Origin: Torreya grandis
Taxonomy: Eukaryota; Streptophyta; Pinopsida; Cupressales; Taxaceae
Assembly (NCBI GenBank): GCA_037957365.1
Contig: JARHVA010000224.1
Location: 1,458,501 to 1,522,500, forward strand
Direction: 5' to 3'
DNA: 64,000 nucleotides
Shown piece by piece: positions 12,713-22,895 of the stretch. The notes beneath the pieces were generated by a model, which was given only the letters and a program-made list of their open reading frames with translations, was not told where the DNA came from and ran no database searches. The number at the start of each line of letters is the position of its first letter. The stretch's first letter is position 1. Made by a program: the position numbers and the translations under genes.

Positions 12713-13440
12713 TGTAATGTCCCCTTTTTCCCAAATGTGACATTTCAAGAATACCATTAGACTATTCTATTCCTATAGGCTAATTTGGGTGTTGTAAGGG
12801 AATAGTAATGTGGGGATCAATATTCATAGGTACTATTTAAAATTACTATTAATTGACACTATTCATGTGTCACTATTCATGGTGACATGGTAGGTGATGT
12901 AGCAGTGACATGGTAGAGTGATGTGGATGGTGACATGGCATATGATATAAAAGATGATGCATCTAATGATGCAGTAAGGAGGTGACTTATGGATTCATGT
13001 GGAATGACTCACATGGGAATATATGGCATGTGAAGAGATGGGCCATAGTACTCCACTTGGTGATATAAAAATGAATATTTTATTGTGTCACATGTTATGT
13101 AAAGACAAGGGTGAATAGTTATGGTGCCACACTTTGAAATAATAGTGTTTAAGCATGTGAAGACATTTTGAAAGGGTCAAAAGGTGATTAGATCTTGTCT
13201 CCCACTCATTGGGATCACATGGGAGAAGATGACAAAGAGAAAACTATTCCTGGTTGTTCACATGTGTGAATGAAGAGGAATTTTTAGAAGCATATGGATG
13301 ATGGGGAGCAAAGACAAAAGAGGGTGGATGCCTTTTAGACTTTTTTGCATAACAAGACAATCACCCCACATGGGTTTACTATGACCACTTGTAATATGTC
13401 ACAATTTTCATTCTCTCCCTTCATTTCAAGCTTGTGGCAA
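12713..13440 (+). repeat. Truncated Gyp-B-family LTR inside LARD-L
   Basis: Begins TGTAATGTCCCC exactly like the two Gyp-B LTRs at 26,247 and 43,762 and follows them for about 730 bases (GAATATTTTATTG, CACATGGGTTTACTATG and CTTGTGGCA are shared). Similarity ends at about 13,440, shortly before the TATA box of the full LTRs, so the promoter and the 3' half are missing. It contains the 24-bp tandem repeat at 12,881-12,950. It lies between the LARD-L polypurine tract and gag-like relic, so it is either a later truncated insertion or a captured piece. Confidence 0.85.
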
Positions 13441-15165
13441 CTCTGCCAACTCCAACTTTGTCTTCATGGAAACTCAAAATTTCTTCATCTTTAAAATACT
13501 AAACTCCTTCATGGGATCTATGTTATGGAAACAAGACCTATTATGACCATATAAGGTTATAAAGACATCACTAGAGTAATTTCATAATATTTGATATATA
13601 TTTAAGAGCACTCTACACCAATCTTAGCATACCCCTTGACACACAGGTCTGCTAATAAGAAATTCCTTCATAGTAAGCCAACACATCTTCTTGTGACATT
13701 TTTTATCTTACAACAACAATCAAAAACTCAACTAGAATCCACCATGCTTCTTCTTGCTGACAAGTGTCTCCTTAAATCCTAGATAGAGATAGCCCTTTGA
13801 CATAGAGAGACTAAAAGTCCCAAAACTCAGGAGACTCCCATATCTCCATACCTTTATTTGACTTGCAGTCATGCCTCATCATCCTAATGACTTTGAATGG
13901 ATGCTCAACTTCATTCTTTGCTTCATACTTCTCAACAAAAGTAGTCAATATGAACTCTTAACTTTCCTTCATGTCTATCATGGAAAACAAACCATATTTG
14001 GTCTCAGTCTAATCTCTCCTAACAGGATTAGGTTTCCATAACCATTTGTGACCTTTTCCTTGCATATTAAGAACTCCATACACCTTTTTTTGCTTTGTTG
14101 AGAACTCATTTAGCCTATTCTTGTAATATATAATAATGTGACCAACTTTATGCCATCTAAAACAAACAACATCATTCATACCTTTTGCATGATGAGTATT
14201 ATGAATCTCAGCAAACATACCATCTTATCTCTTAGGTTCATTATTCTCAAGTTTAACTGTCTTAGGTCTCCATACTTGGGTTAGTATTTTCTCATGCATT
14301 CTAGGGTAGTATCCAATAGTATGTCCCATGTCATGAATATTATAGAAAACTACATTATCCATACCTCTAACAGATTAGCTACTCTTCTTTTTATAGTTTC
14401 TTCCCTTATGACCAAAAATCTTACATGAAAATCAATGACCATGAAATGAACTTTCATACCTTATAGTTTTTGGTTACTTAATAGGTTTTCTCATGTTGCA
14501 CTTGGTTATTACATCTTTTCTGTCTTGAAGTGACCTCTCTTGTTCTTTTTTAGCCTTGTTTACCTTGACAACAAATTGCTTATGTTCATCCTTTAATGAA
14601 TCTAGCTTGATTTTAGATTGAATTCTCTCATCCTCTTTGTCTTATTCTAAACTCTTTTATTCTTCTTCAATCTTACCTATCTTGATTATGACCTTTTCAT
14701 ACTCATTTTTTATGGAAATAAGATCAGTCTTCAATTAAACATTTTCAACTTATTTAGCTCTCATGCTTGAACTTGTAGCATCTAACTAAATTTTGAGATC
14801 TTTGATAGTCTCCTTATCCCTCTTAGCTTCTTTATCCATGCCATCCTTCATTATACATGCTTGTTCTTTAATAGACTTTATTTTTTCTTGATTCTTGTTT
14901 TCCTCTCTCTCAGTCTTGCCTAATAAACTTCCCTCAAGAGTACTGACTTGTGATTCAAGACCTTTGATCATATTCCTCATTTTATTATTCTTCTCCTTTT
15001 GATCCTTTAGCTCACCAAGTGCACTCATGAGCTTAACTTCAAGATCAAATTCTTCTTCCTCATTATCTTATAACTCTTCTTCTTCTCTACTATTATGGCA
15101 AACATATTCATAAAACATGATGATCTTTTCTTTTGAAAAAATTTCCTTTTTACCCATATTTTACC
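13441..15165 (-). pseudogene. Gag-like relic of LARD-L: coiled coil plus zinc knuckles
   Basis: Read on the minus strand from about 15,165. The N-terminal part is acidic (E-rich near 15,060-15,090), then 15,028-14,786 is open and strongly helical and charged, with Lys/Glu heptad-like spacing that suggests a coiled coil. Further on come three knuckle relics at 14,390-14,434 (FSCKIFGHKGRNY), 14,300-14,356 (FYNIHDMGHTIGYYP) and 14,117-14,164 (CFRWHKVGHIIIYYK), where Cys positions have often changed to Tyr or Trp. Such knuckles bind RNA in packaging. Stops and frameshifts make it non-coding now. No protease or pol motifs follow down to 13,441. Confidence 0.7.
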
Positions 15166-15206
15166 TTGGATCACCTTTAAGTGGTTAAAATTGTACACAA
15201 GGTCAT

Positions 15207-15220
15207 GTTATAATACTAAT
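15207..15220 (-). promoter_or_regulatory. Degenerate primer-binding site of LARD-L
   Basis: On the reverse strand the bases next to the 5' LTR read ATTAGTATTATAAC. After the first base they match the initiator-Met-type site TTGGTATCAGAGC at 9 of 13 positions, with three of four differences being G/A or C/T transitions. Position and orientation are as expected. Confidence 0.6.
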
Positions 15221-18115
15221 TGTTAGAGGTACAATCACCGAGAGGGGGGTTGAATTAGTGATGCTAAATAATCCAATTTAATTACCAAATCTTAAAAAAT
15301 CATAATATATAATCATGATGCATACAAATTAGCCATTACAATGAACACAAAATATATAGCAAGATCAAGCACATAACACATGATATATATGGGAACCCCT
15401 CCTAGGGAATAAAACCCACTGAACCTTGCAAGATGGACTACAGTCCTATAATGACAAGATCCAAATTAGACTAGAGCCAATTGATCAAGGAATATCCATC
15501 CCTTAATTTAGTGAGACATCAGTCCCACAAGGAGTTATTTCCCCTGTCTAGCTGAGCACCCACAACAACTAGACCTTTTAGCAAGTTTCACCTTGCAAGG
15601 AGGAACTAACCCCCTAGGCAACCAAGCACCCACCCAGATACCTTGAACAAATAATTTTTAACACCTATTTATACTCTTCAATTTATGATGACCACCTTTG
15701 TTTTCACTCTTCACCTTCACTCTTTCACCCAAATAGTCTCAAGGACTCACTCACTCAATCTACCTCTTCTGGGATCATTATGTCCAATTACCTATGTATC
15801 CACCTACATCCGCTTGATCAAATAATCATGACTAATTATCTTTGATCTTTTATGGTCCTCACTAACTTGTACCTTCTCTTTTAAATTTTCTCTTCTTCAC
15901 TTAACTCCACACTTCCTCAACTAGCACAAATAGGCCAATTAGGCCTTGTACTTAAACCACTCTCTTTGTATAACCCATACTGGCCAACCAAGATGCTTAC
16001 CATACTTTATATAACTTTGAAATAGGTCCTCATACACATTACATGAAATAATAACACACTCTTTAAGTTTTCTAATACCGCATTATCCCTGAACCACCAT
16101 TAGATCTTGGTGAGACCTAAAACAATTAGGTCATCATACTCACATTTTATGTGAGTCTAATTGGACCACATTCATCCTTTACCAATGCTTTAAAAATATA
16201 AATCATATATCCAATATCCACTTTATCACTCTCATATGGTTCCATGATACTTGGAACACTAACTCAACACTTGAACCTACTAATTAGGTATCCTCACTCT
16301 TTATCTCTTCATACACAGAAAACACCGTCTCAAACTTTTGATGTAACTACTCAAATATTTCACATATCCATATGATTAAATCACATGTCAAAAATCTTCA
16401 AGACATGTGCAACACACCCATGTGCTTTAAATACTTCAACACAAGCTCTAAGTGCTCAAATTAACTCTCTCAAAATAACCACTCAAGTTGGTCATACACA
16501 ATCAAAATAAAATCATGTATTTTGACTCTCCATATCTAATCAGGGATATATCACGACAATAAAATACTTATCATATCCTTTGAGACTTATATAACATCCC
16601 CATGCTTAGTTTCTTCAATTCTTATCATAACACCCTCAACTCACTCCTGCAATATTGTCACTCAATCTGTCAATGCATTCAACAAACATAATCAACTTCT
16701 AAGAAATTGTTCACACTAAATATGGATTGGTCAAGCCTCCAAAACCCTCACAAATGGTTCTCATTGAATCTATAACACTCTTTAATATATAGTTCATATT
16801 TAATCATCTAAATACCATCAATAACTCTTCAATTATCCTTCTCAAGTCACTTGTACAACATGGTCAAATACACAGTCAACTTTGGAGCTTAATATCTTTG
16901 ACTATACAAACATTCAAATATTATATCCAATTTATCGAGATGCACCTTGAAGTCCTCTTCAACTTTTCCTTATACACCATTAGCAAATTATTCCTAGATC
17001 AAAATATATTAGAAAAATATTATAGACTGGTTTTCCCTTTACTAATTACAAATGCCAAAGGTCACTGTGTAAATGTTAAACAACAGACACATTGACCTCA
17101 TCTCATGCTTCATGGAAAATTTAAAAAAATACACATCATCTATCTTCTTATAAGTAGCATGTACTTTACCTTGCAACACTCATCATTGATCGTAGATCCT
17201 AGCTCCTGAGATTAAACCACTTTACACTCTTGCATGCCTTCTGAGCACATTGACTATTTGACTCACTAAACTTTAGCCACTTGGTAGTCTCACATGCATT
17301 TTGATAATCCTTTGACATGTTGATCCAATACACTCTATTGATCTCTATATGTACAATCACCCACTTTCCATTAGATCTTTTTTTAATAAATTAGATGTTG
17401 GCCTTAGATCTACTACTAAAACTCCATAATTATGACACTTGTTACCAACACATTCATTCTTAGGTACCATTTACATTTGGACTCAATATTTACCATTAGA
17501 TCACTACTGACAAGATCACTCACTCCATTAGATCCTTATCTAGTCATATTAATTTCATATCATAGATATTTGATCTAATTAAACTCTTACCATTAGATAT
17601 TTATCTATTAGATTAATTTTACATCATATATCTATTGAACTCTCACTGTTAGATTTCTCTTTGAAAATTTGGCTAAGTATAGAAAATTAGTGATCTTCTA
17701 TCTGAGAGTCCAACTTTGCACCTGCATGTCTTTTTCTACTCTCCATGTCTAAACCTAAAATTTGAACCATATGATATCCTATCATAGGGGAATCCATCTG
17801 TATATCAATTTGTTCATGAAACCTTCACATGTATGAAATATGATGTCATCAAACTACTTAGTTAGCCTTACTATCAAGATGACTACTTGACCTTAGACAT
17901 TCAAATGATTATTCTGATGAATTCCCTTCACTTCCATAAACATTCTAAGTACTCTTGAAACCCCATAGAGTCTAAGTTGCAACATGTCCCTACCATCAAT
18001 ATCATCCATTAATTACTTCACTAAGTCAAACATTGATGAACTATCAATTTGATCACTTTGTTATTAATTCACTATGATCTCATGCTATCTTTGACATCAA
18101 TGACTATGATCAACA
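15221..18115 (-). repeat. LARD-L 5' LTR
   Basis: 2,895 bp, plus-strand start TGTTAGAGGTAC and end GATCAACA, the partner of 9,750-12,671. As the 5' LTR of a minus-strand element it should carry the promoter; I could not place a convincing TATA box. Confidence 0.9.
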
Positions 18116-18120
18116 TTATG
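18116..18120. repeat. TSD of LARD-L, right copy (TTATG)
   Basis: Identical to 9,745-9,749; marks the right junction with the Tat-A LTR. Confidence 0.9.
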
Positions 18121-18771
18121 TATTTATCCCCTACATGTTGTCTTGTATGTAATCATGCAATGTATAATAATAAAATACAATAATGATGTAGCTTATAAAT
18201 TGTAAAATTAAACTCTTGGGATATTACCTCAATAATTTAAACTTGTAGATTTTTTTTTCCTATGGTTGATATGACAATAGGAGAAAATAGGGAAGTTTTT
18301 CTCACTTGAATGCTTGATTGAGTGTTTCTTGGTTAGTTTCCATGTGAGAGGCAAGAAGTTGCTAGGTGATAAATTAATGATAGTTGATCTTATATTTATA
18401 CCAATCCCTTTAGATAAAATCTCACATATTATCAATTAGGTTGACCATTAGGAAACTTATGTTACAACAAGACACTTGCAACAACATATGTGTCTACCCA
18501 GGATGCAAGTGCTTAGGGAGCAATAAAATAAGTACAATTTCAAAAATTATAGAGGTAGAAATAATCAAGTTTTAAGAATTTTGGACAAGATAGAAGGCTT
18601 GGGCCATCAACATAATACTATTCAGACTAAGAGATAGGCCAATGAGTATAAAAGAGCAGATGTGAGACTTGTGAAACTAGGAAAGGTATAGAACTAAGAG
18701 TAACAACCAAGGTTATATTTTTCCAAGTGTGCAAGATTGAGGTTCTATATAATTCATAAATATCATTTGCA
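18116..18771 (-). repeat. Tat-A 3' LTR, inner part
   Basis: Continues the LTR broken at 9,749 and ends ATCATTTGCA. It aligns with 56,345-57,003 (shared words include CCCCTACATGTTGTCTTGT, AGGGAAG, GATGCAAGTG and AATAATCAAGTTTTAA). Full LTR length without the insertion would be about 1.27 kb. Confidence 0.8.
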
Positions 18772-18784
18772 TTCCCCTTTTTAA
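18772..18784 (-). promoter_or_regulatory. Polypurine tract of Tat-A
   Basis: Reverse strand TTAAAAAGGGGAA directly before the 3' LTR start (TGCAAATG). Supports a minus-strand element lying to the right. Confidence 0.75.
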
Positions 18785-19559
18785 TCTTATAATAAATTTT
18801 TTAGTTTAAAGGAAAAGAATGCATAACAAGGTGTGTATAATACACCTTGTCTTTTATTGAGCATTTTGTTATTGAATTACCTATGATGAAGATCATGTTA
18901 TAGTATATTATCAGCGCATATACTCTAAAATGAAAATTATTTAAATGATTAAAATTTAAAGAGATCAATGTTTAGTAGTACACCTATGTATCGATGTAAC
19001 TACCTTGCCTATTGAAAATTTCATTTAAAAGATATAGCATTATGAATCACTAAAAATGATATTAGGACAAATATTAATTTATAAAGTGCATATATATAAT
19101 GAGATAGATAGGGGGATATGAGCGCACATGCCTCCAACCTTGGAAAAAAATTGGATTGCCACTTGGCAACCCAATCATACTTATAAATTGGTGAATGTGA
19201 GTGAACCAAGTCAACTCACACTATAAAAATGATGAGGATAGATGATACAATAAATTCCAACCCAAAACATGGAAATATTGAGTGATTTAATCACCACAAC
19301 CATACCAAAAATTAAACCAACTACTAAAGTAGATTAGCTCAATATAGTCCATAAAAGTCCAGCTTGGTGGGTGATCATAGTCTTTGAAAGTGTTTGGAAT
19401 ATAAAAATATATTGGAGTTTGTAATATTAGGTACACATTTCATATAATATGTGCCTTGATTTGTCTCATGCTAAAATTATGTATAACAATGGTACCAATG
19501 TATAAAATTCTACCACAAATGTGTTTTTGAATCATATAAATGTGTGTTTTGTCTAATTC
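18785..19559. other. Tat-A 3' tail, AT-rich non-coding
   Basis: No open frame with recognisable content; 18,825-18,860 holds an inverted repeat around ACAAGGTGT/ACACCTTGT. Probably 3' untranslated tail of Tat-A. Confidence 0.4.
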
Positions 19560-19862
19560 AAAAATTTGAACAAGTGTGGGTGACATGTTACAATAACATG
19601 CCCCCACTATATATGGATAAATTTTAAAACAAATATAAGTGCCCATGTGGAGGATATGTTTATAAAACACTTCCCCATTTTAATCTAGGTATGTTGAATA
19701 TTGAGTAAGTGTGAAGAACATGATTCCAAAACATGCCCCCATCAAATATGAAAACTATGAATGTGTGGAAGCTATGTCTATATCACATTCCCCAACTAAA
19801 TCTAAGACTATGAATTTGTTGAATGCATACATATATGACATGCCCACACTAATATTCCCCCC
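19560..19862. repeat. Degenerate tandem repeat in the Tat-A tail
   Basis: About five units of 53-71 bp, each ending in a form of ACATGCCCCCA (at 19,596, 19,667, 19,731, 19,784 and 19,838) after a GTGTGGAAGA..ATG-like segment. Units have diverged from each other. Tat-lineage elements are known for tandem repeats in this position. Confidence 0.7.
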
Positions 19863-20203
19863 TTTGAGGTGATTGAATATAGATTCTAGTAGTTACATCA
19901 CATCAAAAGGATAAGATAACCATATGATTATGAATTAATCATGTAGCACATAAGATAACCTATATAGGTAAATGTATCATTGAATAATATATAATGTGAT
20001 CACATCAAGGCATAAGATGCATGATAAATATCATGACAACATTTAGTAATATTACAAGATCAAAAAAAAATCAAGCACACACACAAGAGAACTCAAAATT
20101 AAATCAATAATCAATGGTCCAAGGAGACACAAATAAAGGGTATGTTTAAATTCCACTCAATTAAAGGGACATGGATTTTTCAAATGTAAACAAAATAAAT
20201 AAT

Positions 20204-20305
20204 GACATATTCAAATGTCCATACCATAAGTGATGACATATCAAATGTCAAAGAATCAAACAAAGGTAGGGGGCAGAAAAAATGGACCATACTCAAATGG
20301 TCCAT
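20204..20305. repeat. Three stem-loops with similar loops in the Tat-A tail
   Basis: Inverted repeats GACAT/ATGTC (20,204-20,219), TGACAT/ATGTCA (20,234-20,250, perfect) and ATGGACCAT/ATGGTCCAT (20,282-20,305, perfect 9-bp stem). Core loops are ATATTCAA-, ATCAA- and ACTCAA-like. Stems differ while the loops resemble each other. Confidence 0.65.
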
Positions 20306-21109
20306 ATACAAGATAATAGAAATGCAAGACACTCGAATAAGTACATAAATGAAATTATAAACAACGAACATAAACATAGCATACTAACCCATGGATCTAA
20401 TGTGTTAGAAAAATATTTCAAGTACATAGTATATAAAGTACACTATATAAGATATAAGAATGGATAAAGGTATGTGTAAGTACATATATAAGCTTAAACA
20501 TGATAATGTAAAATGACAATAGAATGACATAACCTACATGCATCCTGATCATTTAGGTGAATGCCCCCAATGTGTTGGTGATGTGAGTAGAGGTAAATAT
20601 CAACATCCAAAAGTGCATACATCATGTATTTTTGTATACCTATATCACACTCAAATAGATGCATGAAATACATGTGTATGTAGAAGTAATTGATATGATA
20701 TCCATCAACATGAAACTAATAATATATATGTTGAGGAGCTAATAGAACATGTGAATGCTTAAAACATTTTTAGATTTCTGAATTTTTTTTTTTTTGGTAT
20801 TTTTTTAATATGTGAAGAGACTATCCTTTAATCTCATCCAATGGGTGCTCATATATATCTCCCCATTATGAAATTGGTTTAATAAATTAGTTACATTTTT
20901 AAGGAGTCTATTTATGTGTAGTATCATTTATTTTAGCATCTGGGATGCTCTGTGTATGTAAAATATTACTATGTGGTCATGAAGCAAAAAGGGTAGGAGT
21001 AGGTGTTCATGGAACCCATAATTGAGTGTTTTATGGATTCTTTGGAACAATAATAATAGGAACATGTGTAAGTGCTCTGGGTATCTAAATGTGGTGTATA
21101 GTAGATAAT
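20306..21109. other. Tat-A region where RT to integrase would be expected
   Basis: AT-rich with a T-run near 20,790. On the minus strand nothing after the protease matches RT, RNase H or integrase, so pol has been deleted or eroded beyond recognition. Confidence 0.45.
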
Positions 21110-21535
21110 GATTCTATAGAACCCATTGTGGATCTTTGATGTAATCTTCTCTCAAAACTAGCCTCCTAGTAAAGTGGATTCCTTTTTGGTTAACCTTGTA
21201 TGGTGGAAAAAACTTAGTAGGTTTGACAATTAATTGGTTGGGTATAAATTTATCTTGCTTAAGAGGATTCTCATATGGAATAGTAAAAACTATAATTTCA
21301 TGATTGGAATGAATGTATTTAAAACACCCATCCACTATAGAAGCTATCACCAAAATTTTATGTATAAAATGGCATGCCAATAACATATCAAAGACACCCA
21401 TACAAGGTATAAGTGAAAAGGTAATAACCACATGTGTGGGAACCACCTATAAAGGTAACCCAATCTCACCAAGAACCTATTCTGAGGTCCCATTGAATGG
21501 TGTAACTGATTTATTAGAAGAGTGTAAATCATTGT
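21110..21535 (-). pseudogene. Tat-A protease region relic
   Basis: On the minus strand from 21,530: VTPFNGT, then EIGLPLWVVPTHVVITF, then MLLACHFIHKILVIAS and CFKYIHSN. This is the segment after the active site in Tat/Athila-type proteases (pattern 'FNG....G.I.LP..VG......F.V.....LLGR.WIH...AV.S'). GR has become AC in this copy. The catalytic triad itself is not visible upstream. Frameshifts near 21,450. The C-terminal part to 21,114 is Lys/Phe/Pro-rich. Confidence 0.75.
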
Positions 21536-21829
21536 GAGTATAACCCAAGTGCATAATTAATTTCATGGTGAATTTTTTTCCTTGAACCATTATAAATCAT
21601 GACATTGCATAGAGACTAGTGATCAAGTTATACTTAAATGAATAGAGAATTAAGATTCAATTCATAATCCCTAATCTCACTATAATCTAAATTAATATAA
21701 GGTATTTGAACCATAGAAGGTTTATTCCACATATAGGTACTAATAATCCCATCTAGTGAGTGTTCATAGTGTGATGTAGTAGGATGTGTGTTATATACCA
21801 TTTTCATTTTTGCATACTTCTTAGAATGG

Positions 21830-22090
21830 TCTTACAAAGGATTGTTAAATACATGAATTTTTTGGTGGTCACCAAGTTGTGGCCCTGATTCCTTTAGAGG
21901 ATCATCAAATATAATATTTTGGTCATCGATAAGGTCTTGTATCTTAAACTTCAAAGTAAAACATTTATTCATAGAATTCCATGGTCCTTGGTCATAATGA
22001 TAATAATTCACATCATATCCTTTGGGTAGAGGTTGTCTCATATCAAAATCTATAGGATAAGGGAGAGATTTAAGTTGACACTCCACTAAA
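21830..22090 (-). pseudogene. Tat-A gag-protease linker with degenerate knuckle
   Basis: The reverse strand reads QPLPKGYDVNYYHYDQGPW, then NKCFTLKFKIQDLIDDQNI. This is the linker of Tat/Athila polyproteins ('PLP..YD.N.YC.YH...GH.T..C..L...I.DLID...I'); the Cys and Gly-His of the motif are altered. It identifies the superfamily with good confidence even though RT is missing. Confidence 0.75.
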
Positions 22091-22239
22091 TGTGTAAGTA
22101 ATTAAGTTGAAGACTCAAGTAGGCATGAGAATTGTCTCCTCAGTGCATTAGATAAAAAAATCTGATTAGTCTACTATGAAGCTAAATTAACCAAGTGGTT
22201 GTTTCCTTTTTAGGATAAGGAGGTTTTACCTTATAACTT

Positions 22240-22895
22240 GGTTTGATTGTAAACTTTGTATTAGATGTATATTTAGTTGTATGTTTACTACATACTTAAC
22301 TTTGTTCAATGAGACAAGTTTTATTTCATGGTCCCAAATAACATGGCACAAGTCATCAAAGGATCTAACATATTTGAAAATGATGTAATTATGCAAATGA
22401 GTAAGCAAACTTTGTTTTAATGTCTTAAAGTTCTTTATCTTCCATAAGATTGATCATTTTAGCTATCATTGTCTTATAACTAAAGATATATTCATTGATA
22501 GGTTCATTGGTTCCTTATTTGATTTTTTTAATTTGGGCATGGAAAATCTTTTTGGTAATGCTAATAGAGAAGTGTGAAAAAAATTGATATGCTAGGTGTT
22601 TGAAGTAATTTACTGATTGAGTTGGTAAATCATAAAACCACCTTAAATCATAGTTCTTGATGCTCATTTAAAATATATTGGTCAAAATTTTATCATCAAA
22701 GGCATAATCAAGGCATGCCACATAAAAGGACTAGAGATATTGTTCAGGATCACCCTTGCCATCATAAAATTTAAACTTATGTGCAAAAGAACTAGTTGGA
22801 AAGGGGTGAAAATATATCGCTTGTGTAAGAGGATTATGCAACACCTCTTGTGAATAAATAACATAATGTTATTTCATAGAGTTTTATTCAATATT
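22240..22895 (-). pseudogene. Tat-A gag core, C-terminal part
   Basis: Minus-strand gag (Retrotrans_gag-type). From 22,850: VLHNPLTQAIYFHPF, FKFYDGKGDPEQYL, YDLRWFYDLPTQSVNYF, AYQFFSHFSISITKKIF and NEPINEYIFSYK. This follows the Ty3/gypsy capsid pattern 'F..YDG..DP..HL..F......W......SI.....L...F...F'. At least four in-frame stops (near 22,725 and 22,665 among them). The reading continues across the solo LTR into 25,105-25,330. Confidence 0.8.
22891..22895. repeat. TSD of the solo LTR, left copy (ATATT)
   Basis: ATATT, identical to 25,105-25,109. Confidence 0.75.

Larger units (their letters stand above)
9750..18115 (-). mobile_element. Complete non-autonomous LTR element with 2.9-kb LTRs (LARD-L)
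   Basis: An 8.4-kb element bounded by two direct repeats of 2,922 and 2,895 bp that start TGTTA and end with AACA, flanked by a perfect 5-bp TSD (TTATG). The polypurine tract at 12,672-12,684 and degenerate primer site at 15,207-15,220 place it on the minus strand. The 2.5-kb interior holds only a coiled-coil/zinc-knuckle gag-like relic and a fragment of a foreign LTR; there is no protease, RT or integrase. It fits the description of a large retrotransposon derivative (LARD) that must borrow enzymes from an autonomous relative. It sits inside the Tat-A LTR, and the related LTR copy at about 56,345 shows the site without the insertion. Confidence 0.9.

Noticed and set aside
9750..18115. Large direct duplication (about 2.9 kb) as a segmental or tandem duplication
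   Set aside because: TG..CA ends, a perfect TSD, a polypurine tract and a primer-like site show they are LTRs.
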